Assembly: GCF_014695975.1 (NCBI RefSeq)
Contig: NZ_JACJPI010000074.1
Location: 167,063 to 231,062 of the forward strand
Direction of reading: 5' to 3'
DNA length: 64,000 nucleotides
Source of the DNA: Leptolyngbya sp. FACHB-321
Lineage (GTDB): Bacteria > Cyanobacteriota > Cyanobacteriia > Leptolyngbyales > Leptolyngbyaceae
The position numbers and the translations under genes were made by a program. Of this stretch, positions 39,212 through 48,385 are shown in pieces. Numbering within the stretch: position 1 is the stretch's first letter; each line of letters opens with the position of its first letter. Below the pieces are notes generated by a model. The model had not been told where the DNA came from. It made no database searches and saw only the letters and a list, made by a program, of their open reading frames with translations.

Positions 39212-40180
39212 CTAGCGACCCGACTCCGGCGCATTGCCTAACCAGGCGACAACAAGCTCTTGTTCTGTTTTAGAGGCGAAGACGCGTACAGCATGGTAGT
39301 TGATCTTTTCACGTAGACGGTAGACTTGGCGCACAGGCATATCTAGCGCTTCGGCGATCGCTTCTTGCGATCGTCCTTGTAGATAGAGCCGCAACCATGC
39401 CGCCGCAGTATCACCCAGCTTCTCGCTCAGGTACGCCTCAAAGTTTTGGGAAACAGCGGCGCGTAATTCCTGTTGCTCTTGTACGGCTTGGGCATCCTGA
39501 TATTGAGAAACAGCTTGCGAGTCGAGCAGGCTGACGGAACCTTCAGCATCATCAGGTGAGATTTCTTCGGAAACCAAACGGATGAACTCTTGCGCGGGCA
39601 CCTGGGTCATGCCACCTCGCTGCGATCGACGCAGGTAGTTGACAAAGCGGTACGACAACAGTGGTTGATTGCGGATGGGACGCAGGCAGTATTCCTCAGT
39701 GCTTGCCAGCAACAGAGCATTGCGCAACCGCGCATCGGTCGTACATTTGGAGATCCAGAGAATTTGCTGCTGCATATATGAGTCGGTTTGCAGCAGTTCT
39801 TGGATTATTTCTTGCAGCACATCAACGACAGTGCGCTGACGATCGCGCGAGAGCGCAATCCAAGTGCGAATTTTGTTTCGAATGAGAAACAGGCTGCTCA
39901 ACCGTTGAATCAGACTTTTGTACGCGCGTTCGGGTCCAAAATCGAGATAGCGCTGCCGCAAAATCCGATAGCGGTAGTCCATTGCCTGCTCTGCAATGTG
40001 CCGTGCTGTGGGCGTGAGGTCGTCAAACCGCGCTAGATTCTCGCCCATTAGCCAGCGTACAATGCTCTCACGAGTCGCAGCGCTATGACCTGGGATGTCT
40101 GTCTCTAAGCGCGATCGCCAATCGGTTGCGATTACTTCAGCCAATACCATCGTTTCAGTCAATACCATTGAGGTTGTCAT
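39212..40180 (-). CDS. HetZ-related protein (probable DNA-binding regulator)
   Basis: 322 residues. The helical N-terminal two thirds (ESIVRWLMGENLARFDDLTP, YRYRILRQRYLDFGPERAYK, RNKIRTWIALSRDRQRTVVD, LRPIRNQPLLSYRFVNYLRR) and the C-terminal sigma-region-4-like helix-turn-helix (GRSQEAIAEALDMPVRQVYR) correspond to the HetZ-related family. HetZ itself controls heterocyst commitment in Anabaena. Related paralogues occur in cyanobacteria without heterocysts, so this gene does not show that heterocysts form. Alternative: a general sigma-like regulator. Confidence 0.72.
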   Translation of the reverse strand: MTTSMVLTETMVLAEVIATDWRSRLETDIPGHSAATRESIVRWLMGENLARFDDLTPTARHIAEQAMDYRYRILRQRYLDFGPERAYKSLIQRLSSLFLIRNKIRTWIALSRDRQRTVVDVLQEIIQELLQTDSYMQQQILWISKCTTDARLRNALLLASTEEYCLRPIRNQPLLSYRFVNYLRRSQRGGMTQVPAQEFIRLVSEEISPDDAEGSVSLLDSQAVSQYQDAQAVQEQQELRAAVSQNFEAYLSEKLGDTAAAWLRLYLQGRSQEAIAEALDMPVRQVYRLREKINYHAVRVFASKTEQELVVAWLGNAPESGR

Positions 40181-40555
40181 CCCAGTCGTCCCTAAACGCC
40201 CTCTTCAAAGAGTGTGCCTTACACCCCCTACTTAGCGCACTCACCCACAATGGTTAATCTAGGTTGCCAACTTCAGAAAACTGGGGTTGGCTGACTGGTT
40301 GCCGAGCGCCGACCCAAAGGTAGCGCTTAACGGCATCACTAGCATTGTACTGACCGCATTCCAAAGTTCAGCATTCTAAACGATGAGTTTTGCCACGATG
40401 AGTTTTGCCTAAGTGATCGCCGCTAATGGACGTGCGATCGCCTGCTCTCACCGCAACACACCAGAGAGACAATGAAATCTAGTCATCGGAGCCTTAACTC
40501 AACACCCTCCTCGGCAAGCGAGTTGATATTGAGAACTGGAATGACAACGTTCAGG
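40181..40555. other. Intergenic region with a 15-bp tandem duplication (375 bp)
   Basis: ACGATGAGTTTTGCC occurs twice in direct succession (40,380-40,394 and 40,395-40,409). HIP1-type sites lie near 40,435. No gene was seen. It contains the HetZ-related gene's upstream region and the 3' flank of the methyltransferase gene. Confidence 0.6.
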
Positions 40556-41272
40556 TTAACGGATGCCACCAAAGACTGCTAGTTCAAAAAACTTAAAGAA
40601 ACAGTCTACTTGCTGGAAGCCGATCGCCCGTAGCCACTCGCACTGCACGTCAACAGGCACCAGAATGTTTGCCTTTTTGTCCTTACGGTAGACAAACGTT
40701 TGCCCAATTTCTTCCCGCGATCGCGGGTCGCCTTGCGCTTGATGCCATTGATAGATTGCCTCTACCAGCGTGTCGTTAAACAACGCTTCAACCCAGGGTG
40801 TCGCAGAGGCAACATGTTCGATCTGGAGGAAGCCACCACTCGATCGCAACAGGTGAAAGATCTCGCGATAGAGTGCCTGTTTGCGATCGTTCGGCAAGTG
40901 GTGAATACAGTAACCCGACAGCACCGCATCGAATGGCTCTAGACCGTTTTGCCAGTCTGGTGTGTAAAGGTCTGCCTGTACAACGTCTACCCGTTTGCCA
41001 AAAGGTTGCAGCCGCTGCGTTGCCTGCTCTAGCATTGGTGGCGAAAAGTCGATCGCCGTGACGTGTGCCTCTGGGTAATGGGTCAGAATCGCATAGGCGA
41101 TCGCCCCATCACCACAGCCCAAGTCAGCAACCCGACGCATGGGCAGTTCCAACTGATCCAGCACACGTAGGGCAATATCGATCTGCTCTGTAGCGAAGGG
41201 AATTGCGCCCCGTACGCCCGTCAAAAAACGTTCCGCCACCGTGCGGTTTTGCCAAATTTGATCAGTTCTCAT
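40556..41272 (-). CDS. Class I SAM-dependent methyltransferase
   Basis: 238 residues with the Rossmann methyltransferase motifs: I VADLGCGDGAIAYAIL, II VTAIDFSPPMLEQATQRL, an acidic VVQADLYTPDW and post-I FDAVLSGYCIHHLPNDRKQA. The substrate is unknown. Its start lies 2 bp after the stop of the ribbon-helix-helix gene, so the pair should be one operon. Confidence 0.88.
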   Translation of the reverse strand: MRTDQIWQNRTVAERFLTGVRGAIPFATEQIDIALRVLDQLELPMRRVADLGCGDGAIAYAILTHYPEAHVTAIDFSPPMLEQATQRLQPFGKRVDVVQADLYTPDWQNGLEPFDAVLSGYCIHHLPNDRKQALYREIFHLLRSSGGFLQIEHVASATPWVEALFNDTLVEAIYQWHQAQGDPRSREEIGQTFVYRKDKKANILVPVDVQCEWLRAIGFQQVDCFFKFFELAVFGGIR

Positions 41273-41274
41273 GC

Positions 41275-41616
41275 TTACGTGCGGTCCGAAGCCAAACTGT
41301 TGGTGCTGAGGGGTACCATGCCCCCCGTAGTGGTCAGCCCCAAAAACATTGATTCATTTGGCTGGATCAAATTACCTGTAAGGACACATCGTTCTTCTTG
41401 CTGAGCGATCGCTGCGACGGTAGCGCGAATGGTAGGGAGCGCTTGAGGCGAATAGGTTCCCGACTTTTGCTGCACATACTGCCAGAGTACGTCGCGTATG
41501 AGTGCCTGATAGCCCTGGTTGCCAGAAAGCTCTTTGAGTTTTTCTTTTAACTCCCGCTCCAGTCGAATGCTGGTGACTTCCATGTCAGTTGTGGCGGTGC
41601 GGGTCAGTGTATGCAT
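41275..41616 (-). CDS. Ribbon-helix-helix (CopG-like) putative regulator
   Basis: 113 residues from ATG 41616, with AGGAGT 7 nt upstream; Met12 (MEVTSIRLERELKEKLKELS) is an alternative start. That segment is a typical ribbon-helix-helix opening: a beta strand, then two helices (YQALIRDVLWQYVQQKSG). The C-terminal half (EERCVLTGNLIQPNESMFLG, then LTTTGGMVPLST) may be a small effector domain. It forms a two-gene unit with the methyltransferase. It resembles a conserved cyanobacterial family without known targets. Confidence 0.75.
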   Translation of the reverse strand: MHTLTRTATTDMEVTSIRLERELKEKLKELSGNQGYQALIRDVLWQYVQQKSGTYSPQALPTIRATVAAIAQQEERCVLTGNLIQPNESMFLGLTTTGGMVPLSTNSLASDRT

Positions 41617-41774
41617 GACGGGACTCCTAATACTATAGATGGTCGTAATACAAGTGTAGTATGTTGAGTCAGTTATGCAAGCGATCGCACCCCGTTACGG
41701 GTAAATGAAAGAAATGGATGGTATGGCTGGATACCTGACAAGCCATCGTACCGTTGGCGTTTGACCGTGATGCT

Positions 41775-42251
41775 CTAGAACACCTCTCGCAGCTTTTTAA
41801 GAGACAGACGGATGTCTTCTAGCTCTTGTTCGCTTAACTTGCTAAAGCGTTCTTTAAGGTGAGCCATGTGAGCCGGAAAGGTTTCCTCAAACGTGCGATC
41901 GCCTTCACTCGTTAGCACAATCATGAAGCAGCGGCGGTTTTCTGGTGGTACTTCACGACGCACCAAGCCTTTGCGCTCTAGGCGATCGATAATGCCGGTT
42001 AACGTGCCTTTTGTGACCAGCGTTTTTTCAGCCAGTTGCCCCATTGTCATTCCAGGCGTGTTGCCCAGCGTGCTGATCACATCAAACTGCGGTGCCGTTA
42101 AGCCCAGTTGCCGGATATGCTCTTCATCGTAAGCACTAAACGCTTGAAACGCCCGCGCTAACTCTCGCACGACTGGCAAAAATGGTTCTTTGGCAGCCTG
42201 CCGTGTGGCTGTTTGTGACTCTGCCTTACCTTGAATGTTTGCTTGCGTCAC
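41775..42251 (-). CDS. MarR family transcriptional regulator
   Basis: 158 residues from GTG 42251, chosen for AGAGGTG 6 nt upstream. The winged helix is clear: LTAPQFDVISTLGNTPGMTM, GQLAEKTLVTKGTLTGIIDR, LERKGLVRREVPPENRRCFM (wing), with helical dimerisation ends. MarR proteins usually repress their own and neighbouring genes until a small ligand binds. A promoter and an inverted repeat lie just upstream. The 5-oxoprolinase gene lies upstream of that promoter on the same strand; any regulation of it is unknown. Confidence 0.88.
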   Translation of the reverse strand: MTQANIQGKAESQTATRQAAKEPFLPVVRELARAFQAFSAYDEEHIRQLGLTAPQFDVISTLGNTPGMTMGQLAEKTLVTKGTLTGIIDRLERKGLVRREVPPENRRCFMIVLTSEGDRTFEETFPAHMAHLKERFSKLSEQELEDIRLSLKKLREVF

Positions 42252-42280
42252 CGTATCACCTCTAAAAACGCGTTCGTCAG

Positions 42281-42354
42281 TCAACTTTATGACACAGTCT
42301 AAAAGTTGATAGTACACATACACTTATAGTATTACACAGACAGTACTAATTCAA
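42281..42354 (-). promoter_or_regulatory. Promoter and candidate operator of the MarR gene
   Basis: On the minus strand, -35 TTGAAT (42,354-42,349), a 17-bp spacer and -10 TACTAT (42,331-42,326). Just downstream of the expected transcription start, TCAACTTT (42,281-42,288) and AAAGTTGA (42,302-42,309) form a perfect 8-bp inverted repeat with a 13-nt centre. This is a plausible autoregulatory site. Confidence 0.6.
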
Positions 42355-42413
42355 ACAAACAATCGATCTTTGATCTTAGTAAAGACATTGTCAGGGCAAC
42401 TGTGTCAGCATTT

Positions 42414-45400
42414 TCACTCAAGCAAGGGCGACCCATAACCGCCTCCGCCAGGGGTTTCAATTACAAAGGTATCGCCGGGTTGCATAATGACTTCTGCTTT
42501 GCTGCCTAAAGGTTCGATCGTGCCATCGGCTCTTTCCACCCAGTTGCGTCCCACCGCTCCAGCGGCTCCACCTGCTAAACCAAATGGTGCTACCAGACGA
42601 TGCCCAGACAGAATAGCGGCGGTCATCACCTCACGAAAGCGGATGCGGCGAATCACGCCATTTCCACCTTGATACGAACCGGCTCCACCGCTACCGGAAC
42701 GGATCACAAAGTCTTCCAACTGAACCGGAAAGCGCCATTCCAACACTTCTGGATCGGTGAGGCGAGAGTTGGTCATATGCGTCTGAACTGCATCCGTGCC
42801 GTCAAACGTTGCCCCTGCACCCGAACCACCGCAGATCGTTTCGTAATATTGGTAACGCTGATTACCAAAGGTGAAGTTGTTCATTGTCCCCTGTGACGCT
42901 GCCATGACGTTCAATGCTCCATACAGTGCATCGGTGACAACTTGCGAGGTTTCTACATTACCCGCCACGACTGCCGCTGGATAGCGAGGATTGAGCATAC
43001 AGCCGTTAGGAATGATGATGTTTAGGGGTTTGAGACAGCCTGCATTGAGCGGAATATCGTCATCGACCAGACTGCGAAACACATAGAGTACAGCCGCTTT
43101 GCAGACAGCAACCGGAGCGTTAAAGTTGTTGGGCTGCTGGGGTGAAGTGCCTGTGAAGTCGATCGTGGTGCTGCGAGTAGGACGATCGATCATCACCGTG
43201 ACCGCAATTTGACTGCCATCATCCATCACGTAAGTAAAGCTGCCATCCGTCAACACATCAATGACGCGGCGCACCGACTCTTCAGCATTATCCTGAACGT
43301 GCCGCATATAAGCCTGCACCGTCTCTAAGCCATAGTGCTGCACCATTTTATGGAGTTCCTGCACACCACGTTCGTTAGCCGCAATCTGCGCTTGCAAATC
43401 CGCTACATTTTGCGCCGGATTGCGTACCGGGTAATTGCCCTCCGTCAACAATGACAGCAACTCTGACTCTCGGAACTGTCCCTGATCCACCAGTTGAAAA
43501 TTGTCGATCAGGATGCCTTCTTGCACGATCGACGTACTGTTGGGCGGCATCGATCCTGGCGAAATACCACCAATATCAGCGTGATGTCCACGCGATGCGA
43601 CGTAGAAAAGCGGTGCAGGGAGTGGGGAGTGGTATGTAGGGGGAGAGTTTTGAGTAGCGCGTTGTGCCGCTTTGCTAGAAAGTTTTGAGTTTTGGGTTTT
43701 AAGCTCTCTATTCCCCTGCTCCCCTGCTTCTGCCTCCTGCCTCCTGCCTTCTGTCTCCTCTCCCCTCTCAAACACTGGCGTAATCACCGTTATGTCGGGC
43801 AAGTGCGTCCCCCCGTTATAGGGGTTGTTGAGGACATAGACATCTCCTGGCTTTAGCGTGCTGCCGTGGGTAGTGATAAGCGATTGGACGCTTTCGCTCA
43901 TAGAGCCAAGATGCACTGGAATATGAGGCGCATTGGCAACCAACTGTCCATGCTGATCAAACACGGCGCAGGAGAAGTCGAGGCGCTCTTTGATGTTGAC
44001 GGAATAGCTGGTGTTTTGCAGCGTGAAGCCCATCTGCTCAGCGATCGCCATGAACAGATGGTTAAAGATTTCGAGCAGGACGGGATCGGGGGAATGGGGA
44101 GTGGGGAGTGAGGAGTGGGGTGAAGAGAGAGCGTTTTGAGTTAAAAGTTTTGAGTTAGAAGTTTTGAGTTCTACATTTTCGGTCTCCCTCCGCTCCCCTA
44201 GCGCCCCCTGCACCTCTACTCCTGACTCCTGGCTCCTGACTTCTAACTTCTGTAAAATCAGATGCTTTCGCTCTGTTAGCTCCGCCTGCCATCCGGGTGT
44301 AATGACATTGGTGCCTGTGGGCTCGATGATAAGTGCAGGACCAGGGATGCGATCGCCCGGAAGCAAGTGTTCGCGCTGAAACACAGGAGTTGCCTGCCAG
44401 GCATTGACACTATAGGTTTGAACGACGGCGATCGGCTCTAGCGGTGTCGTGCGAGTTTCGGTAATGATGGGTTCGTCGATCGTATTAGTTGTGCCGATCG
44501 CCTCTACAGATATGGCTTCGACAATCAACGCCTTGTTTTCAGCAATAAAGCCGTAGCGCTGGCGATGTGCGTGTTCAAAAGTGGCAGTCATCGCGTTGCC
44601 ATCACCAAAATTGACGATCAGCGCCGAGTCCGTGCCTTGATAGCGTAAATGAGCTTTGGGTAGCACGTGCATCTGCGCTTCCAGAATGCCCTGCTGGAGC
44701 AGTTCGGCTTTTGCGTCTGCTATGAGAGTTGCAAGGGTACGTTCAAGCTCTGGTAGTAACGTTTGGTTTAAAGGTGCTTCGATCGCCCGTTCGCGCATGA
44801 CGCGCACATCTGCCAAGCCCATGCCATAAGCTGATAAAACGCCCGCAAACGGGTGCAAAAAGACCTGCTTCATCCCCAAAGTGTCTGCGATCGCGCAGGC
44901 GTGTTGTCCTCCGGCTCCACCAAAACAGCAGAGGGTGTACTCACTCACGTCATAGCCACGCTGGACAGAGATTTTTTTGATGGCGCTTGCCATTTTTTCG
45001 ACGGCGATCGCCAAAAAGCCCTGAGCCACCTGTTCAGGCTTCTTCACGTTACCTGTTGCAGACTGAATGGTTGCTGCCAGGTCGCTAAATTTCTGCTGTA
45101 CCACGGCGCTATCAAGTGGTAAATCACCAGCCGCCCCAAACACTTTTGGGAAAAACTCTGGCTGGAGATTGCCTAACATCACGTTGCAGTCCGTTACCGT
45201 TAGTGCGCCTCCTTTGCGGTAGCAGGCAGGACCCGGATTCGCCCCTGCCGACTCTGGTCCCACCCGATAGCGTGACCCATCAAAGTGCAACAGCGACCCG
45301 CCACCTGCGGCTACAGTATGAATTGCCATCATCGGTGCCCGCAGCCGCACACCTGCTACTTCGGTTTCAAATTCCCGCTCATATTCGCCCGCGTAGTGAG

Positions 45401-46439
45401 CCACATCAGTAGACGTGCCACCCATATCAAAGCTGATGATTTTCTCCAGCCCAGCAAGTTTGCTCGTTTGCACCGCTCCCACAATGCCGCCAGCGGGACC
45501 TGACAAGATGCTGTCCTTGCCCTGAAACGATCGAGCATCTGTTAAGCCCCCATTGGACTGCATGAATAGGAGTTGGGGAGTGGGGAGTGGGGAGTGGAGA
45601 ATGGAAGTAGAGTTTTGAGTTTTGAGTTCTGCACTCTTTGTCTCTATGTCTCCTGCGCCCTCTGTTCCCCCTGCTTTCCTCCCGGCTCCCGACTTCCGAC
45701 TCCCGACTCCCGATTCCCGACTCCCTCCCAATTCCTCGCCCACCTGCTCTACATAGCGTCGCAAAATGGGAGATAGGTAGGCATCAACAACAGTGGTATC
45801 CCCCCGGCTGATAAGCTTCATTAAGGGGCTGACCTCATGGGAAACAGAAACCTGGGTGAAACCGATCGCTCGTGAGATCGCGGCAGCTTTCTGTTCATGG
45901 TTGGGGTAGCGGTAGCCGTGCACAAAAACGATCGCGCAGGCTCGAATGCCGTCTATATATGCCTCTGTTAAAGAAGTAGTAAGGTGTGCTTCAGCAGTTT
46001 CATCAAGCGGCACCAACGCTTCACCTTGAGCGCTGTAGCGTTCTTCAACTTCAATCACTCGTTCGTACAGCATTTCGGGCAGAACAATGTGCCGCGCAAA
46101 AATTTTGGGACGGTTCTGGTAGCCAATCCGCAAGGCATCACGAAAGCCCTTGGTGATGACAAGCACGACACGATCGCCCTTCCGTTCTAACAAGGCATTA
46201 GTAGCAACGGTTGTGCCCATCTTGATCGCGGCAATCTGCTCAGTCGGAAGCGGCGCATCGCTAGCGATCCCCAGGATGTCTCGAATGCCCTGCATGGACG
46301 CATCGCGATAGCGTTCGGGGTTTTCGGACAGCAGTTTGTGTACTGTCAGGCTACCGTCTGGTCGGCGCGCCACAATATCGGTAAACGTGCCGCCCCGATC
46401 GATCCAGAATTGCCAACGTGCGTCAGTATGAGTCGCCAT
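42414..46439 (-). CDS. 5-oxoprolinase / hydantoinase HyuA-HyuB fusion, with three repeat-derived insertions
   Basis: 1341 residues. The HyuA half begins [20 protein letters not shown] (acetate-kinase-like phosphate binding), with [38 protein letters not shown] and [19 protein letters not shown]. The HyuB half includes [60 protein letters not shown] and the C-terminal [16 protein letters not shown]. The fusion is the ATP-dependent 5-oxoprolinase type, opening 5-oxoproline to glutamate in glutathione turnover. Three inserts (about residues 236-289, 730-783 and 888-942) come from one DNA repeat; without them the length is about 1,180. Domains look intact around each insert, so the protein may still be functional. 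Confidence 0.9.
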   Translation of the reverse strand: MATHTDARWQFWIDRGGTFTDIVARRPDGSLTVHKLLSENPERYRDASMQGIRDILGIASDAPLPTEQIAAIKMGTTVATNALLERKGDRVVLVITKGFRDALRIGYQNRPKIFARHIVLPEMLYERVIEVEERYSAQGEALVPLDETAEAHLTTSLTEAYIDGIRACAIVFVHGYRYPNHEQKAAAISRAIGFTQVSVSHEVSPLMKLISRGDTTVVDAYLSPILRRYVEQVGEELGGSRESGVGSRKSGAGRKAGGTEGAGDIETKSAELKTQNSTSILHSPLPTPQLLFMQSNGGLTDARSFQGKDSILSGPAGGIVGAVQTSKLAGLEKIISFDMGGTSTDVAHYAGEYEREFETEVAGVRLRAPMMAIHTVAAGGGSLLHFDGSRYRVGPESAGANPGPACYRKGGALTVTDCNVMLGNLQPEFFPKVFGAAGDLPLDSAVVQQKFSDLAATIQSATGNVKKPEQVAQGFLAIAVEKMASAIKKISVQRGYDVSEYTLCCFGGAGGQHACAIADTLGMKQVFLHPFAGVLSAYGMGLADVRVMRERAIEAPLNQTLLPELERTLATLIADAKAELLQQGILEAQMHVLPKAHLRYQGTDSALIVNFGDGNAMTATFEHAHRQRYGFIAENKALIVEAISVEAIGTTNTIDEPIITETRTTPLEPIAVVQTYSVNAWQATPVFQREHLLPGDRIPGPALIIEPTGTNVITPGWQAELTERKHLILQKLEVRSQESGVEVQGALGERRETENVELKTSNSKLLTQNALSSPHSSLPTPHSPDPVLLEIFNHLFMAIAEQMGFTLQNTSYSVNIKERLDFSCAVFDQHGQLVANAPHIPVHLGSMSESVQSLITTHGSTLKPGDVYVLNNPYNGGTHLPDITVITPVFERGEETEGRRQEAEAGEQGNRELKTQNSKLSSKAAQRATQNSPPTYHSPLPAPLFYVASRGHHADIGGISPGSMPPNSTSIVQEGILIDNFQLVDQGQFRESELLSLLTEGNYPVRNPAQNVADLQAQIAANERGVQELHKMVQHYGLETVQAYMRHVQDNAEESVRRVIDVLTDGSFTYVMDDGSQIAVTVMIDRPTRSTTIDFTGTSPQQPNNFNAPVAVCKAAVLYVFRSLVDDDIPLNAGCLKPLNIIIPNGCMLNPRYPAAVVAGNVETSQVVTDALYGALNVMAASQGTMNNFTFGNQRYQYYETICGGSGAGATFDGTDAVQTHMTNSRLTDPEVLEWRFPVQLEDFVIRSGSGGAGSYQGGNGVIRRIRFREVMTAAILSGHRLVAPFGLAGGAAGAVGRNWVERADGTIEPLGSKAEVIMQPGDTFVIETPGGGGYGSPLLE
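43612..43775 (-). repeat. In-frame repeat insertion 3 in the 5-oxoprolinase gene (within the HyuB half)
   Basis: On the + strand it shows a purine arm (GGGAGTGGGGAGTGG), a GTTTTGAGTTTTGGG core and a pyrimidine arm (CCTGCTTCTGCCTCCTGCC). In the coding frame it reads [14 protein letters not shown] and YHSPLPAP between VFERGEE and [11 protein letters not shown], two stretches of normally contiguous family sequence. Confidence 0.85.
44090..44250 (-). repeat. In-frame repeat insertion 2 in the 5-oxoprolinase gene (HyuA-HyuB junction)
   Basis: Same arrangement: GGGGAGTGGGGAGTGAGG arm, several GTTTTGAGTT units, then CTCCTGACTCCTGGCTCCTG. The translated insert contains [15 protein letters not shown] and [10 protein letters not shown] in the same frame as insertions 1 and 3. 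Confidence 0.85.
45573..45731 (-). repeat. In-frame repeat insertion 1 in the 5-oxoprolinase gene (HyuA half)
   Basis: The + strand shows tandem GGGGAGT heptamers, GAGTTTTGAGTTTTGAGTTC, then tandem GACTCCC heptamers. The protein insert ([34 protein letters not shown]) separates EQVGEELGG from [13 protein letters not shown]. Confidence 0.85.
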
Positions 46440-46652
46440 CCCAAATCCTTGCAGTGTCTTTGCTTAGACCTATTGTGGCAGCGATCGATGGCTGCTGCTA
46501 TTGGCAAGGCATAGTCTCAACAGTCTGACGATTACAGAACGTACTCTGTCGTACTTCCTACCCCAAAAGCGCTTCGGTTATCCCTAGCAAAGAAGCGCTA
46601 ATAGCCGCGTCAAGCTTGCGATGATTAAAGCTGTAATCGCGAGGCTTAGCTC

Positions 46653-46895
46653 ATGTCTTTCCCACTCCACTCTGTTTACAACTGGTATCGTCAGCTCATC
46701 GCCAACCCTAAATACCGCTGGTGGATTATGGCTGCTACGGCAATCTATGTCCTCAGCCCGCTCGATTTTTTGCCAGACTTCATCCCGTTTCTTGGTGAAA
46801 TTGATGATGCAGTACTTGTAACCCTCTTTGCGACCGAAGTTTCACAGCTTTTGCTCGATCGTATCAAGTCGTCTAAAACCCAAAAATCTGCTTAA
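46653..46895 (+). CDS. YkvA family protein (DUF1232)
   Basis: 80 residues from ATG 46653; GAGG lies about 10 nt upstream. The DUF1232 core is WWIMAATAIYVLSPLDFLPD, then FIPFLGEIDDAVLVTLFATE: a membrane-associated helix, the SPLDFLPD-IPFLGEIDD signature and a second helix. Members are small membrane proteins of unknown role. It lies between the divergent oxoprolinase gene and rpsD. Confidence 0.9.
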   Translation: MSFPLHSVYNWYRQLIANPKYRWWIMAATAIYVLSPLDFLPDFIPFLGEIDDAVLVTLFATEVSQLLLDRIKSSKTQKSA

Positions 46896-47005
46896 TTGTT
46901 AGGTAACGCTCAAAAAAACGCAACATTTTTCTTTAAAGTTGGAATCGTCAGAGCATATACTAGATGTTCTTGCTAAAACTTTTAGACGAATTTAGAGGAA
47001 GTTAG

Positions 47006-47614
47006 ATGTCGCGATATCGAGGTCCACGACTGCGGATTGTGCGTCGGCTGGGAGATCTGCCTGGGTTGACTCGCAAAGCACCCAGACGTGCATACCCACC
47101 TGGTCAGCATGGTCAAAACCGCAAAAAGCGTTCTGAGTATGCGGTTCGGTTGGAAGAAAAACAAAAGCTCCGCTTCAACTACGGGATTACCGAACGACAA
47201 CTGTTGCGCTACGTGCGAAAAGCGCGTCGAGCCGCTGGTTCCACAGGGCAAACTTTGCTGCAACTGCTGGAAATGCGTCTGGATAACACCATTTTTCGCC
47301 TAGGCATGGCTCCGACTATCCCTGGTGCGCGTCAACTGGTGAACCACGGGCATGTTACCGTTAACGGTCGTGTTGTTGATATTCCTAGCTACCAATGTCG
47401 TCCTGGCGAAGTCATTGGTGTGAAAGATCAAGACCGTTCGCGCAAAATCGTCGAAACGAACCTGCAATACCCTGGTTTGGCGAATCTACCGAGCCATCTA
47501 GAGTTTGACAAAAACAAGCTCGTTGGTAAGGTAAATAGCGTTATTGATCGTGAGTGGGTCGCCCTCCAAATCAACGAACTGCTGGTGGTTGAGTACTACT
47601 CACGACAAGCATAG
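47006..47614 (+). CDS. rpsD: 30S ribosomal protein S4
   Basis: 202 residues: [20 protein letters not shown], then the [20 protein letters not shown] segment and the S4 RNA-binding domain [40 protein letters not shown]. It binds 16S rRNA early in 30S assembly. GAGGAAG is 5 nt upstream of the ATG. The gene stands alone, as often in cyanobacteria, with a strong terminator behind it. Confidence 0.98.
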   Translation: MSRYRGPRLRIVRRLGDLPGLTRKAPRRAYPPGQHGQNRKKRSEYAVRLEEKQKLRFNYGITERQLLRYVRKARRAAGSTGQTLLQLLEMRLDNTIFRLGMAPTIPGARQLVNHGHVTVNGRVVDIPSYQCRPGEVIGVKDQDRSRKIVETNLQYPGLANLPSHLEFDKNKLVGKVNSVIDREWVALQINELLVVEYYSRQA

Positions 47615-47667
47615 AATTCGGCTATTTTTCGTTCATTAGTTTTACCGCGGCATTAAAACAATAAATA

Positions 47668-47703
47668 AAGCCTCCTGAACCCGTCAGTCAGGAGGCTTTT
47701 TTT
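47668..47703 (+). terminator. Rho-independent terminator after rpsD
   Basis: Perfect 11-bp stem AAGCCTCCTGA/TCAGGAGGCTT with a 9-nt loop, followed by a T-run, starting 54 nt after the rpsD stop. Confidence 0.95.
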
Positions 47704-47801
47704 AGTGATGATGAGGAAAAGTGAGAAACAGGAGCCTCTGGCTAGTAGCTACGGGTCTCACGCAAGGTTCCTGTTTTTTGACACTCTCGGTTTTTGAAGC
47801 T

Positions 47802-48173
47802 TTACCCCCAGGAGTCAAGGTCTAATGCTTGCGATCCACCCTGCTCTAGCTGCATCAAGATCTTGCCCAGTTGTGACCAGATGAGCCAGCCAATGAGAAT
47901 AGTAAGCGGTAGGGCGATCGCGTAAGACAGTTGAGTGGTGAAACCAAAGACTTCCATCCCAGACGACAAAAACAAACAAATGCCTAAAGCAATGCCCACA
48001 AAGGGTAAAAAGAGCTGAAAGCCTTGCAGGGTTGCTAACGTACGGGTCGATCGATTTTTAGACCAATCTTGTACAGCTTTTTTCAAAATGGATTCGAAGG
48101 CAGCTCCAGAAACCAGGCTAAAAAACAGCCCAGCTACTAACAGTACGTATGGTGGTTCGGGGAAGGAATACAT
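47802..48173 (-). CDS. Small membrane protein of unknown function
   Basis: 123 residues with three hydrophobic segments: VLLVAGLFFSLVSGAAF, FQLFLPFVGIALGICLFLSS and LSYAIALPLTILIGWLIW. A basic loop (KKAVQDWSKNRSTRTLATLQ) lies between the first two. The C-terminus is polar. No family was recognised with confidence; it looks like a conserved cyanobacterial membrane protein. It converges on rpsD. Confidence 0.7.
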   Translation of the reverse strand: MYSFPEPPYVLLVAGLFFSLVSGAAFESILKKAVQDWSKNRSTRTLATLQGFQLFLPFVGIALGICLFLSSGMEVFGFTTQLSYAIALPLTILIGWLIWSQLGKILMQLEQGGSQALDLDSWG

Positions 48174-48385
48174 ACAGAATAAAAGCGATAAAGTTTTGTT
48201 CTTACCCTACACCTTTTTGGCTCTTCGCCCCTATAGGCTCGGGTTAAAGCAAATGGTAGCAAGTAGCGGTATTAGTGAGCAGTGTCGGTAATGACGAACG
48301 ATGCGATCGTGCTTGCGGTCATCAAACAAACGGTATAAAAACCAAATGATTTTGCTTGCTGAAGACACGATCGCCGCATTCCAAA

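Noticed and set aside
42414..46439. 5-oxoprolinase gene considered a pseudogene because of its insertions
   Set aside because: All three insertions keep the frame, no stop codon occurs, and motifs on both sides of each insertion are intact.
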